A DNA stretch of 64,000 nucleotides from Tenodera sinensis (lineage: Eukaryota > Arthropoda > Insecta > Mantodea > Mantidae). The position numbers and the translations under genes were made by a program. Shown here one piece after another: positions 46,301 through 62,348 of the stretch (position 1 is its first letter; each line of letters starts with the position of its first letter). The stretch lies in contig CM060972.1 of the NCBI GenBank assembly GCA_030765045.1, forward strand, positions 2,836,501 through 2,900,500. The letters run 5' to 3'. The notes beneath the pieces were generated by a model. That model was not told where the DNA came from, searched no databases, and saw nothing but the letters and a program-made list of their open reading frames with translations.

Positions 46301-49300
46301 CAGACGAGATAGACTAGTATAGGCTCACATAGCCTACACTAGATCTGTATATATGTATAGGCTGGGGAGATAGGGTAGTATAGGCTCACATAGCCTACAC
46401 CAGATCTGTATATAAGTACAGACTGAGGAGATAGCCTACTATAGGCTCACATAGCCTATTTCAGATCTGTATATAAGTACAGACTGAGGAGATAGGCTAG
46501 TACAGGCTCACATATGCTACACCAGATCTGTATATAAGTATAGACTGGGGAGATAGGCTAGTATAGGCTCACATAGCCTACACCAGATCTGTATATAAGT
46601 ACAGACTGAGGAGATAGGCTTGTACAGGCTCACATAGGCTACACCAGATCTCTATACAAGTATAGGCTGAGGAGGTAGGCTAGTATAGGCTCACATAGCC
46701 TACACTAGATCTGTATATATGTATAGGCTGAGGAGATAGGCTAGTATAGGCTCACATAGCCTACACTACATCTGTATACAAGTATAGGCTGAGGAGGTAG
46801 GCTAGTGTAGGCTCACATAGCCTACACTAGATCTGTATACAAGTATAGGCTGAGGAGATAGGCTAGTATAGGCTCACATAGCCTACACCAAATCTGTATA
46901 TAAGTACAGACTGGGGAGATAGGCTAGTATAGGCTCACATAGGCTACACCAGATCTGTATACAAGTATAGACTGAGGAGATAGGCTAGTATAGGCTCACA
47001 TAGGCTACACCAGATCTGTATATAAGTATAGACTGAGGAGATAGGGTGATATAGGCTCTCATAGGGTATACCAGATCTGTATATAAGTACAGACTGTGGA
47101 GATACGCTAACATAGGCTACAGCAGATCTGTATATAAGTACAGACTGAAGAGATAGGCTCACATAGGCTACACCAGATCTGTATACTAGCACAAACTGAG
47201 GAGATAGGCCAGTATAGGCTCACATAGCCTACACCAGATCTGTATATAAGTATAGACTGGGGAGATAGGCTAGTATAGGCTCACATAGCCTACACCAGAT
47301 CTGTATATAAGTACAGACTGAGGAGATAGGCTTGTACAGGCTCACATAGGCTACACCAGATCTGCATGTAAGTATAGACTGGGGAGATAGGCTAGTATAG
47401 GCTCACATAGGCTACACCAGATCTGGATATAAGTACAGACTGAGGAGGTAGGCTAGTATAGGCTCACATAGCCTACACCAAATCTGTATATAAGTACAGA
47501 CTGGGGAGATAGGCTAGTATAGGCTCACATAGGCTACACCAGATCTGTATATTAGTATAGACTGAGGAGATAGGCTAGTATAGGCTCACATAGGCTACAC
47601 CAGATCTGTATATAAGTATAGACTGAGGAGATAGGGTTATATAGGCTCTCATAGGCTACACCAGATCTGTATATAAGTACCGACTGTGGAGATAGGCTCA
47701 CATAGGCTACACCAGATGTGTATATAAGTACAGACTGAAGAGATAGGCTCACATAGGCTACACCAGATCTGTATATAAGTACAGACTGTGGAGATAGGCT
47801 CACATAGGCTACACCAGATCTGTATATAAGTACAGACTGTGGAGACAGGCTAGTATAGGTACACATCGGGTATACCAGATCTGTATATAAGTACAGACTG
47901 TGGAGATAGGCTAACATAGGCTACACCAGATCTGTATATAAGTACAGACTGAAGAGATAGGCTCACATAGGCTACACCAGATCTGTATATAAGTATAGAC
48001 TGAGGAGATAGGGTTATATAGGCTCTCATAGCCTACACTACATCTGTATATAACTATAGGCTCACATAGCCTACACTAGATCTGTATACAAGTATAGGCT
48101 GAGGAGATAGGCTAGTATAGGCTCACATAGCCTACATTAGATCTGTATACAAGTATAGGCTGAGGAGATAGGCTAGTATAGGCTCACATAGCCTACACTA
48201 CATCTGTATATAAGTATAGGCTGAGGAGATAGGCTAGTATAGGCTCACATAGCCTACACTACATCTGTATATAAGTATAGGCTGAGGAGACAGGCTAGTA
48301 TAGGCTCACATAGCCTACACTAGATCTGTATATATGTATAGGCTGAGGAAATAGGCTAGTATAGGCTAATGAGGTAGGCTAGTATAGCCTCACATAGCCT
48401 ACACTAGATCTGTATATATGTATAGGCTGACGAGATAGACTAGTATAGGCTCACATAGCCTACACTAGATCTGTATATATGTATAGGCTGAGGAGATAGG
48501 CTAGTATAGGCTGAGGAGGTAGGCTAGTATAGGCTCACATAGCCTACACCAGATCTCTATACAAGTGTAGGCTGAGGAGGTAGGCTAGTATAGGCTCACA
48601 TAGCCTACACTACATCTGTATATAAGTATAGGCTCACATAGCCTACACTAGATCTGTATGCAAGTATAGGCTGAGGAGATAGGCTAGTATAGGCTCACAT
48701 AGCCTACACTAGATCTGTATACAAGTGTAGGCTCACATAGCCTACACTAGATCTGTATATAAGTATAGGCTGAGGAGATAGGCTAGTACAGGCACACATA
48801 GCCTACACTAGATCTGTATACAAGTATAGGCTCACATAGCATACACTACATCTGTATATAAGTATAGGCTGAGGAGGTAGGCTAGTATAGGCTCACATAG
48901 CCTACACTACATCTGTATATAACTATAGGCTCACATAGCCTACACTAGATCTGTATACAAGTATAGGCTGAGGAGATAGGCTAGTATAGGCTCACATAGC
49001 CTAGTATAGGCTCACATAGCCTACACCAGATCTGTATATAAGTATAGGCTAAGAGATAGGCTAGTATAGGCTCACATAGCCTACACCAGATCTGTATATA
49101 AGTATAAGCTGAGGAGGTAGGCTAGTATAGGCTCACATAGCCTACACTAGATATGTATATAAGTATAGGCTGAGGAGGTAGGCTAGTATAGGCTCACATA
49201 GCCTACACCAGATCTGTATATAAGTATAGGCTAAGAGATAGGCTAGTATAAGCTCACATAGCCTACACCAGATCTGTATATACGTATAGGCTGAGGAGGT

Positions 49301-50746
49301 AGGCTCGTATAGGCTCACATAGCCTACACTAGATCTGTATACAAGTATAGGCTAAGAGATAGGTTAGTATAGGCTCACATAGCCCACACTAGATCTGTAT
49401 ACAAGTATAGGCTGAGGAGATAGGCTAGTATCGGCTCACATAGCCTACACTATATCTGTATATAAGTATAGGCTGAGGAGATAGGCTAGTACAGGCACAC
49501 ATAGCCTACACTAGATCTGTATACAAGTATAGGCTGAGGAGATAGGCTAGTATAGGCTCACATAGCATACACTACATCTGTATATAAGTATAGGCTGAGG
49601 AGAAAGGCTAGTATAGGGTCACATAGCCTACACTACAACTGTATATAACTATAGGCTCACATAGCCTACACTAGATCTGTATACAAGTATAGGCTGAGGA
49701 GATAGGCTAGTATAGGCTCACATAGCCTACACTACATCTGTATATAAGTATAGCCTCACATAGCCTACACTAGATCTGTATGCAAGTATAGGCTGAGGAG
49801 ATAGGCTAGTATAGGCTCACATAGCCTACACTATATCTGTATACAAGTGTAGGCTGAGGAGATAGGCTAGTATAGCCTCACATAGCCTACACTAGATCTG
49901 TATATATGTATAGGCTGACGAGATAGACTAGTATAGGCTCACATAGCCTACACTAGATCTGTATATATGTATAGGCTAAGGAGGTAGGCTAGTATAGGCT
50001 CACATAGCCTACACTAGATCTGTATACAAGTATAGGCTGAGGAGATAGGCTAGTATAGGCTCACATAGCCTACACTACATCTGTATATAAGTATAGGCTC
50101 ACATAGCCTACACTACATCTGTATATAAGTATAGGCTGAGGAGGTAGGCTAGTATAGGCTCACATAGCCTACACTACATCTGTATATAAGTATAGGCTGA
50201 GGAGATAGGCTAGTATAGGCTCACATAGCCTACACTAGATCTGTATACAAGTATAGGCTAAGAGATAGGTAAGTATAGGCTCACATAGCCCACACTAGAT
50301 CTGTATACTAGTATAGGCTGAGGAGATAGGCTAGTATAGGCTCACATAGCCTACACTAGATCTGTATACAAGTATAGGCTGAGGAGATAGGCTAGTATAG
50401 GCTCACATAGCCTACACTACATCTGTATATAACTATAGCCTCACATAGCCTACACTAGATCTGTATACAAGTATAGGCTGAGGAGACAGGCTAGTATAGG
50501 CTCACATAGCCTACACTACATCTGTATATAAGTATAGGCTGAGGAGATAGGCTAGTATAGGCTCATATAGCCTACACTACATCTGTATATAAGTATAGGC
50601 TGAGGAGACAGGCTAGTATAGGCTCACATAGCCTACACTAGATCTGTCTATATGTACAGGCTGAGGAAATAGGCTAGTATAGGCTAATGAGGTAGGCTAG
50701 TATAGCCTCACATAGCCTACACTAGATCTGTATATATATATATAGG
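46301..50746. repeat. Satellite higher-order unit of 4446 bp
   Basis: Measured between successive unique marks (tatatatataggcagacgag) at 46301 and 50747. Another mark pair (open frame ends at 46944 and 51390) gives the same 4446-bp period. Later marks at 57013 and 61281 show altered periods. Confidence 0.5.
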
Positions 50747-51389
50747 CAGACGAGATAGACTAGTATAGGCTCACATAGCCTACACTAGATCTGTATATAT
50801 GTATAGGCTGGGGAGATAGGGTAGTATAGGCTCACATAGCCTACACCAGATCTGTATATAAGTACAGACTGAGGAGATAGCCTACTATAGGCTCACATAG
50901 CCTATTTCAGATCTGTATATAAGTACAGACTGAGGAGATAGGCTAGTACAGGCTCACATATGCTACACCAGATCTGTATATAAGTATAGACTGGGGAGAT
51001 AGGCTAGTATAGGCTCACATAGCCTACACCAGATCTGTATATAAGTACAGACTGAGGAGATAGGCTTGTACAGGCTCACATAGGCTACACCAGATCTCTA
51101 TACAAGTATAGGCTGAGGAGGTAGGCTAGTATAGGCTCACATAGCCTACACTAGATCTGTATATATGTATAGGCTGAGGAGATAGGCTAGTATAGGCTCA
51201 CATAGCCTACACTACATCTGTATACAAGTATAGGCTGAGGAGGTAGGCTAGTGTAGGCTCACATAGCCTACACTAGATCTGTATACAAGTATAGGCTGAG
51301 GAGATAGGCTAGTATAGGCTCACATAGCCTACACCAAATCTGTATATAAGTACAGCCTGGGGAGATAGGCTAGTATAGGCTCACATAGG

Positions 51390-53210
51390 CTACACCAGAT
51401 CTGTATACAAGTATAGACTGAGGAGATAGGCTAGTATAGGCTCACATAGGCTACACCAGATCTGTATATAAGTATAGACTGAGGAGATAGGGTGATATAG
51501 GCTCTCATAGGGTATACCAGATCTGTATATAAGTACAGACTGTGGAGATACGCTAACATAGGCTACAGCAGATCTGTATATAAGTACAGACTGAAGAGAT
51601 AGGCTCACATAGGCTACACCAGATCTGTATACTAGCACAAACTGAGGAGATAGGCCAGTATAGGCTCACATAGCCTACACCAGATCTGTATATAAGTATA
51701 GACTGGGGAGATAGGCTAGTATAGGCTCACATAGCCTACACCAGATCTGTATATAAGTACAGACTGAGGAGATAGGCTTGTACAGGCTCACATAGGCTAC
51801 ACCAGATCTGCATGTAAGTATAGACTGGGGAGATAGGCTAGTATAGGCTCACATAGGCTACACCAGATCTGGATATAAGTACAGACTGAGGAGGTAGGCT
51901 AGTATAGGCTCACATAGCCTACACCAAATCTGTATATAAGTACAGACTGGGGAGATAGGCTAGTATAGGCTCACATAGGCTACACCAGATCTGTATATTA
52001 GTATAGACTGAGGAGATAGGCTAGTATAGGCTCACATAGGCTACACCAGATCTGTATATAAGTATAGACTGAGGAGATAGGGTTATATAGGCTCTCATAG
52101 GCTACACCAGATCTGTATATAAGTACCGACTGTGGAGATAGGCTCACATAGGCTACACCAGATGTGTATATAAGTACAGACTGAAGAGATAGGCTCACAT
52201 AGGCTACACCAGATCTGTATATAAGTACAGACTGTGGAGATAGGCTCACATAGGCTACACCAGATCTGTATATAAGTACAGACTGTGGAGACAGGCTAGT
52301 ATAGGTACACATCGGGTATACCAGATCTGTATATAAGTACAGACTGTGGAGATAGGCTAACATAGGCTACACCAGATCTGTATATAAGTACAGACTGAAG
52401 AGATAGGCTCACATAGGCTACACCAGATCTGTATATAAGTATAGACTGAGGAGATAGGGTTATATAGGCTCTCATAGCCTACACTACATCTGTATATAAC
52501 TATAGGCTCACATAGCCTACACTAGATCTGTATACAAGTATAGGCTGAGGAGATAGGCTAGTATAGGCTCACATAGCCTACATTAGATCTGTATACAAGT
52601 ATAGGCTGAGGAGATAGGCTAGTATAGGCTCACATAGCCTACACTACATCTGTATATAAGTATAGGCTGAGGAGATAGGCTAGTATAGGCTCACATAGCC
52701 TACACTACATCTGTATATAAGTATAGGCTGAGGAGACAGGCTAGTATAGGCTCACATAGCCTACACTAGATCTGTATATATGTATAGGCTGAGGAAATAG
52801 GCTAGTATAGGCTAATGAGGTAGGCTAGTATAGCCTCACATAGCCTACACTAGATCTGTATATATGTATAGGCTGACGAGATAGACTAGTATAGGCTCAC
52901 ATAGCCTACACTAGATCTGTATATATGTATAGGCTGAGGAGATAGGCTAGTATAGGCTGAGGAGGTAGGCTAGTATAGGCTCACATAGCCTACACCAGAT
53001 CTCTATACAAGTGTAGGCTGAGGAGGTAGGCTAGTATAGGCTCACATAGCCTACACTACATCTGTATATAAGTATAGGCTCACATAGCCTACACTAGATC
53101 TGTATGCAAGTATAGGCTGAGGAGATAGGCTAGTATAGGCTCACATAGCCTACACCAAATCTGTATATAAGTACAGACTGGGGAGATAGGCTAGTATAGG
53201 CTCACATAGG
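51390..53210. repeat. 1821-bp internal duplication within the higher-order unit
   Basis: The segment starting at 51390 recurs at 53211, in both the 82-codon and the 121-codon markers (51998 and 53819). This inserts an extra partial block, so the next mark lies 6267 bp away (4446 plus 1821). Confidence 0.5.
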
Positions 53211-56200
53211 CTACACCAGATCTGTATACAAGTATAGACTGAGGAGATAGGCTAGTATAGGCTCACATAGGCTACACCAGATCTGTATATAAGTATAGAC
53301 TGAGGAGATAGGGTGATATAGGCTCTCATAGGGTATACCAGATCTGTATATAAGTACAGACTGTGGAGATACGCTAACATAGGCTACAGCAGATCTGTAT
53401 ATAAGTACAGACTGAAGAGATAGGCTCACATAGGCTACACCAGATCTGTATACTAGCACAAACTGAGGAGATAGGCCAGTATAGGCTCACATAGCCTACA
53501 CCAGATCTGTATATAAGTATAGACTGGGGAGATAGGCTAGTATAGGCTCACATAGCCTACACCAGATCTGTATATAAGTACAGACTGAGGAGATAGGCTT
53601 GTACAGGCTCACATAGGCTACACCAGATCTGCATGTAAGTATAGACTGGGGAGATAGGCTAGTATAGGCTCACATAGGCTACACCAGATCTGGATATAAG
53701 TACAGACTGAGGAGGTAGGCTAGTATAGGCTCACATAGCCTACACCAAATCTGTATATAAGTACAGACTGGGGAGATAGGCTAGTATAGGCTCACATAGG
53801 CTACACCAGATCTGTATATTAGTATAGACTGAGGAGATAGGCTAGTATAGGCTCACATAGGCTACACCAGATCTGTATATAAGTATAGACTGAGGAGATA
53901 GGGTTATATAGGCTCTCATAGGCTACACCAGATCTGTATATAAGTACCGACTGTGGAGATAGGCTCACATAGGCTACACCAGATGTGTATATAAGTACAG
54001 ACTGAAGAGATAGGCTCACATAGGCTACACCAGATCTGTATATAAGTACAGACTGTGGAGATAGGCTCACATAGGCTACACCAGATCTGTATATAAGTAC
54101 AGACTGTGGAGACAGGCTAGTATAGGTACACATCGGGTATACCAGATCTGTATATAAGTTCAGACTGTGGAGATAGGCTAACATAGGCTACACCAGATCT
54201 GTATATAAGTACAGACTGAAGAGATAGGCTCACATAGGCTACACCAGATCTGTATATAAGTATAGACTGAGGAGATAGGGTTATATAGGCTCTCATAGCC
54301 TACACTACATCTGTATATAACTATAGGCTCACATAGCCTACACTAGATCTGTATACAAGTATAGGCTGAGGAGATAGGCTAGTATAGGCTCACATAGCCT
54401 ACATTAGATCTGTATACAAGTATAGGCTGAGGAGATAGGCTAGTATAGGCTCACATAGCCTACACTACATCTGTATATAAGTATAGGCTGAGGAGATAGG
54501 CTAGTATAGGCTCACATAGCCTACACTACATCTGTATATAAGTATAGGCTGAGGAGACAGGCTAGTATAGGCTCACATAGCCTACACTAGATCTGTATAT
54601 ATGTATAGGCTGAGGAAATAGGCTAGTATAGGCTAATGAGGTAGGCTAGTATAGCCTCACATAGCCTACACTAGATCTGTATATATGTATAGGCTGACGA
54701 GATAGACTAGTATAGGCTCACATAGCCTACACTAGATCTGTATATATGTATAGGCTGAGGAGATAGGCTAGTATAGGCTGAGGAGGTAGGCTAGTATAGG
54801 CTCACATAGCCTACACCAGATCTCTATACAAGTGTAGGCTGAGGAGGTAGGCTAGTATAGGCTCACATAGCCTACACTACATCTGTATATAAGTATAGGC
54901 TCACATAGCCTACACTAGATCTGTATGCAAGTATAGGCTGAGGAGATAGGCTAGTATAGGCTCACATAGCCTACACTAGATCTGTATACAAGTGTAGGCT
55001 CACATAGCCTACACTAGATCTGTATATAAGTATAGGCTGAGGAGATAGGCTAGTACAGGCACACATAGCCTACACTAGATCTGTATACAAGTATAGGCTC
55101 ACATAGCATACACTACATCTGTATATAAGTATAGGCTGAGGAGGTAGGCTAGTATAGGCTCACATAGCCTACACTACATCTGTATATAACTATAGGCTCA
55201 CATAGCCTACACTAGATCTGTATACAAGTATAGGCTGAGGAGATAGGCTAGTATAGGCTCACATAGCCTAGTATAGGCTCACATAGCCTACACCAGATCT
55301 GTATATAAGTATAGGCTAAGAGATAGGCTAGTATAGGCTCACATAGCCTACACCAGATCTGTATATAAGTATAAGCTGAGGAGGTAGGCTAGTATAGGCT
55401 CACATAGCCTACACTAGATATGTATATAAGTATAGGCTGAGGAGGTAGGCTAGTATAGGCTCACATAGCCTACACCAGATCTGTATATAAGTATAGGCTA
55501 AGAGATAGGCTAGTATAAGCTCACATAGCCTACACCAGATCTGTATATACGTATAGGCTGAGGAGGTAGGCTCGTATAGGCTCACATAGCCTACACTAGA
55601 TCTGTATACAAGTATAGGCTAAGAGATAGGTTAGTATAGGCTCACATAGCCCACACTAGATCTGTATACAAGTATAGGCTGAGGAGATAGGCTAGTATCG
55701 GCTCACATAGCCTACACTATATCTGTATATAAGTATAGGCTGAGGAGATAGGCTAGTACAGGCACACATAGCCTACACTAGATCTGTATACAAGTATAGG
55801 CTGAGGAGATAGGCTAGTATAGGCTCACATAGCATACACTACATCTGTATATAAGTATAGGCTGAGGAGAAAGGCTAGTATAGGGTCACATAGCCTACAC
55901 TACAACTGTATATAACTATAGGCTCACATAGCCTACACTAGATCTGTATACAAGTATAGGCTGAGGAGATAGGCTAGTATAGGCTCACATAGCCTACACT
56001 ACATCTGTATATAAGTATAGCCTCACATAGCCTACACTAGATCTGTATGCAAGTATAGGCTGAGGAGATAGGCTAGTATAGGCTCACATAGCCTACACTA
56101 TATCTGTATACAAGTGTAGGCTGAGGAGATAGGCTAGTATAGCCTCACATAGCCTACACTAGATCTGTATATATGTATAGGCTGACGAGATAGACTAGTA

Positions 56201-59200
56201 TAGGCTCACATAGCCTACACTAGATCTGTATATATGTATAGGCTAAGGAGGTAGGCTAGTATAGGCTCACATAGCCTACACTAGATCTGTATACAAGTAT
56301 AGGCTGAGGAGATAGGCTAGTATAGGCTCACATAGCCTACACTACATCTGTATATAAGTATAGGCTCACATAGCCTACACTACATCTGTATATAAGTATA
56401 GGCTGAGGAGGTAGGCTAGTATAGGCTCACATAGCCTACACTACATCTGTATATAAGTATAGGCTGAGGAGATAGGCTAGTATAGGCTCACATAGCCTAC
56501 ACTAGATCTGTATACAAGTATAGGCTAAGAGATAGGTAAGTATAGGCTCACATAGCCCACACTAGATCTGTATACTAGTATAGGCTGAGGAGATAGGCTA
56601 GTATAGGCTCACATAGCCTACACTAGATCTGTATACAAGTATAGGCTGAGGAGATAGGCTAGTATAGGCTCACATAGCCTACACTACATCTGTATATAAC
56701 TATAGCCTCACATAGCCTACACTAGATCTGTATACAAGTATAGGCTGAGGAGACAGGCTAGTATAGGCTCACATAGCCTACACTACATCTGTATATAAGT
56801 ATAGGCTGAGGAGATAGGCTAGTATAGGCTCATATAGCCTACACTACATCTGTATATAAGTATAGGCTGAGGAGACAGGCTAGTATAGGCTCACATAGCC
56901 TACACTAGATCTGTCTATATGTACAGGCTGAGGAAATAGGCTAGTATAGGCTAATGAGGTAGGCTAGTATAGCCTCACATAGCCTACACTAGATCTGTAT
57001 ATATATATATAGGCAGACGAGATAGACTAGTATAGGCTCACATAGCCTACACTAGATCTGTATATATGTATAGGCTGGGGAGATAGGGTAGTATAGGCTC
57101 ACATAGCCTACACCAGATCTGTATATAAGTACAGACTGAGGAGATAGCCTACTATAGGCTCACATAGCCTATTTCAGATCTGTATATAAGTACAGACTGA
57201 GGAGATAGGCTAGTACAGGCTCACATATGCTACACCAGATCTGTATATAAGTATAGACTGGGGAGATAGGCTAGTATAGGCTCACATAGCCTACACCAGA
57301 TCTGTATATAAGTACAGACTGAGGAGATAGGCTTGTACAGGCTCACATAGGCTACACCAGATCTCTATACAAGTATAGGCTGAGGAGGTAGGCTAGTATA
57401 GGCTCACATAGCCTACACTAGATCTGTATATATGTATAGGCTGAGGAGATAGGCTAGTATAGGCTCACATAGCCTACACTACATCTGTATACAAGTATAG
57501 GCTGAGGAGGTAGGCTAGTGTAGGCTCACATAGCCTACACTAGATCTGTATACAAGTATAGGCTGAGGAGATAGGCTAGTATAGGCTCACATAGCCTACA
57601 CCAAATCTGTATATAAGTACAGCCTGGGGAGATAGGCTAGTATAGGCTCACATAGGCTACACCAGATCTGTATACAAGTATAGACTGAGGAGATAGGCTA
57701 GTATAGGCTCACATAGGCTACACCAGATCTGTATATAAGTATAGACTGAGGAGATAGGGTGATATAGGCTCTCATAGGGTATACCAGATCTGTATATAAG
57801 TACAGACTGTGGAGATACGCTAACATAGGCTACAGCAGATCTGTATATAAGTACAGACTGAAGAGATAGGCTCACATAGGCTACACCAGATCTGTATACT
57901 AGCACAAACTGAGGAGATAGGCCAGTATAGGCTCACATAGCCTACACCAGATCTGTATATAAGTATAGACTGGGGAGATAGGCTAGTATAGGCTCACATA
58001 GCCTACACCAGATCTGTATATAAGTACAGACTGAGGAGATAGGCTTGTACAGGCTCACATAGGCTACACCAGATCTGCATGTAAGTATAGACTGGGGAGA
58101 TAGGCTAGTATAGGCTCACATAGGCTACACCAGATCTGGATATAAGTACAGACTGAGGAGGTAGGCTAGTATAGGCTCACATAGCCTACACCAAATCTGT
58201 ATATAAGTACAGACTGGGGAGATAGGCTAGTATAGGCTCACATAGGCTACACCAGATCTGTATATTAGTATAGACTGAGGAGATAGGCTAGTATAGGCTC
58301 ACATAGGCTACACCAGATCTGTATATAAGTATAGACTGAGGAGATAGGGTTATATAGGCTCTCATAGGCTACACCAGATCTGTATATAAGTACCGACTGT
58401 GGAGATAGGCTCACATAGGCTACACCAGATGTGTATATAAGTACAGACTGAAGAGATAGGCTCACATAGGCTACACCAGATCTGTATATAAGTACAGACT
58501 GTGGAGATAGGCTCACATAGGCTACACCAGATCTGTATATAAGTACAGACTGTGGAGACAGGCTAGTATAGGTACACATCGGGTATACCAGATCTGTATA
58601 TAAGTACAGACTGTGGAGATAGGCTAACATAGGCTACACCAGATCTGTATATAAGTACAGACTGAAGAGATAGGCTCACATAGGCTACACCAGATCTGTA
58701 TATAAGTATAGACTGAGGAGATAGGGTTATATAGGCTCTCATAGCCTACACTACATCTGTATATAACTATAGGCTCACATAGCCTACACTAGATCTGTAT
58801 ACAAGTATAGGCTGAGGAGATAGGCTAGTATAGGCTCACATAGCCTACATTAGATCTGTATACAAGTATAGGCTGAGGAGATAGGCTAGTATAGGCTCAC
58901 ATAGCCTACACTACATCTGTATATAAGTATAGGCTGAGGAGATAGGCTAGTATAGGCTCACATAGCCTACACTACATCTGTATATAAGTATAGGCTGAGG
59001 AGACAGGCTAGTATAGGCTCACATAGCCTACACTAGATCTGTATATATGTATAGGCTGAGGAAATAGGCTAGTATAGGCTAATGAGGTAGGCTAGTATAG
59101 CCTCACATAGCCTACACTAGATCTGTATATATGTATAGGCTGACGAGATAGACTAGTATAGGCTCACATAGCCTACACTAGATCTGTATATATGTATAGG

Positions 59201-62200
59201 CTGAGGAGATAGGCTAGTATAGGCTGAGGAGGTAGGCTAGTATAGGCTCACATAGCCTACACCAGATCTCTATACAAGTGTAGGCTGAGGAGGTAGGCTA
59301 GTATAGGCTCACATAGCCTACACTACATCTGTATATAAGTATAGGCTCACATAGCCTACACTAGATCTGTATGCAAGTATAGGCTGAGGAGATAGGCTAG
59401 TATAGGCTCACATAGCCTACACTAGATCTGTATACAAGTGTAGGCTCACATAGCCTACACTAGATCTGTATATAAGTATAGGCTGAGGAGATAGGCTAGT
59501 ACAGGCACACATAGCCTACACTAGATCTGTATACAAGTATAGGCTCACATAGCATACACTACATCTGTATATAAGTATAGGCTGAGGAGGTAGGCTAGTA
59601 TAGGCTCACATAGCCTACACTACATCTGTATATAACTATAGGCTCACATAGCCTACACTAGATCTGTATACAAGTATAGGCTGAGGAGATAGGCTAGTAT
59701 AGGCTCACATAGCCTAGTATAGGCTCACATAGCCTACACCAGATCTGTATATAAGTATAGGCTAAGAGATAGGCTAGTATAGGCTCACATAGCCTACACC
59801 AGATCTGTATATAAGTATAAGCTGAGGAGGTAGGCTAGTATAGGCTCACATAGCCTACACTAGATATGTATATAAGTATAGGCTGAGGAGGTAGGCTAGT
59901 ATAGGCTCACATAGCCTACACTATATCTGTATATAAGTATAGGCTGAGGAGATAGGCTAGTACAGGCACACATAGCCTACACTAGATCTGTATACAAGTA
60001 TAGGCTGAGGAGATAGGCTAGTATAGGCTCACATAGCATACACTACATCTGTATATAAGTATAGGCTGAGGAGAAAGGCTAGTATAGGGTCACATAGCCT
60101 ACACTACAACTGTATATAACTATAGGCTCACATAGCCTACACTAGATCTGTATACAAGTATAGGCTGAGGAGATAGGCTAGTATAGGCTCACATAGCCTA
60201 CACTACATCTGTATATAAGTATAGCCTCACATAGCCTACACTAGATCTGTATGCAAGTATAGGCTGAGGAGATAGGCTAGTATAGGCTCACATAGCCTAC
60301 ACTATATCTGTATACAAGTGTAGGCTGAGGAGATAGGCTAGTATAGCCTCACATAGCCTACACTAGATCTGTATATATGTATAGGCTGACGAGATAGACT
60401 AGTATAGGCTCACATAGCCTACACTAGATCTGTATATATGTATAGGCTAAGGAGGTAGGCTAGTATAGGCTCACATAGCCTACACTAGATCTGTATACAA
60501 GTATAGGCTGAGGAGATAGGCTAGTATAGGCTCACATAGCCTACACTACATCTGTATATAAGTATAGGCTCACATAGCCTACACTACATCTGTATATAAG
60601 TATAGGCTGAGGAGGTAGGCTAGTATAGGCTCACATAGCCTACACTACATCTGTATATAAGTATAGGCTGAGGAGATAGGCTAGTATAGGCTCACATAGC
60701 CTACACTAGATCTGTATACAAGTATAGGCTAAGAGATAGGTAAGTATAGGCTCACATAGCCCACACTAGATCTGTATACTAGTATAGGCTGAGGAGATAG
60801 GCTAGTATAGGCTCACATAGCCTACACTATATCTGTATATAAGTATAGGCTGAGGAGATAGGCTATTACAGGCACACATAGCCTACACTAGATCTGTATA
60901 CAAGTATAGGCTGAGGAGATAGGCTAGTATAGGCTCACATAGCCTACACTACATCTGTATATAACTATAGCCTCACATAGCCTACACTAGATCTGTATAC
61001 AAGTATAGGCTGAGGAGACAGGCTAGTATAGGCTCACATAGCCTACACTACATCTGTATATAAGTATAGGCTGAGGAGATAGGCTAGTATAGGCTCATAT
61101 AGCCTACACTACATCTGTATATAAGTATAGGCTGAGGAGACAGGCTAGTATAGGCTCACATAGCCTACACTAGATCTGTCTATATGTACAGGCTGAGGAA
61201 ATAGGCTAGTATAGGCTAATGAGGTAGGCTAGTATAGCCTCACATAGCCTACACTAGATCTGTATATATATATATATAGGCAGACGAGATAGACTAGTAT
61301 AGGCTCACATAGCCTACACTAGATCTGTATATATGTATAGGCTGGGGAGATAGGGTAGTATAGGCTCACATAGCCTACACCAGATCTGTATATAAGTACA
61401 GACTGAGGAGATAGGCTTGTACAGGCTCACATAGGCTACACCAGATCTCTATACAAGTATAGGCTGAGGAGGTAGGCTAGTATAGGCTCACATAGCCTAC
61501 ACTAGATCTGTATATATGTATAGGCTGAGGAGATAGGCTAGTATAGGCTCACATAGCCTACACTACATCTGTATACAAGTATAGGCTGAGGAGGTAGGCT
61601 AGTGTAGGCTCACATAGCCTACACTAGATCTGTATACAAGTATAGGCTGAGGAGATAGGCTAGTATAGGCTCACATAGCCTACACCAAATCTGTATATAA
61701 GTACAGACTGGGGAGATAGGCTAGTATAGGCTCACATAGGCTACACCAGATCTGTATACAAGTATAGACTGAGGAGATAGGCTAGTATAGGCTCACATAG
61801 GCTACACCAGATCTGTATATAAGTATAGACTGAGGAGATAGGGTGATATAGGCTCTCATAGGGTATACCAGATCTGTATATAAGTACAGACTGTGGAGAT
61901 ACGCTAACATAGGCTACAGCAGATCTGTATATAAGTACAGACTGAAGAGATAGGCTCACATAGGCTACACCAGATCTGTATACAAGCACAAACTGAGGAG
62001 ATAGGCCAGTATAGGCTCACATAGCCTACACCAGATCTGTATATAAGTATAGACTGGGGAGATAGGCTAGTATAGGCTCACATAGCCTACACCAGATCTG
62101 TATATAAGTACAGACTGAGGAGATAGGCTTGTACAGGCTCACATAGGCTACACCAGATCTGCATGTAAGTATAGACTGGGGAGATAGGCTAGTATAGGCT

Positions 62201-62348
62201 CACATAGGCTACACCAGATCTGGATATAAGTACAGACTGAGGAGGTAGGCTAGTATAGGCTCACATAGCCTACACCAAATCTGTATATAAGTACAGACTG
62301 GGGAGATAGGCTAGTATAGGCTCACATAGGCTACACCAGATCTGTATA

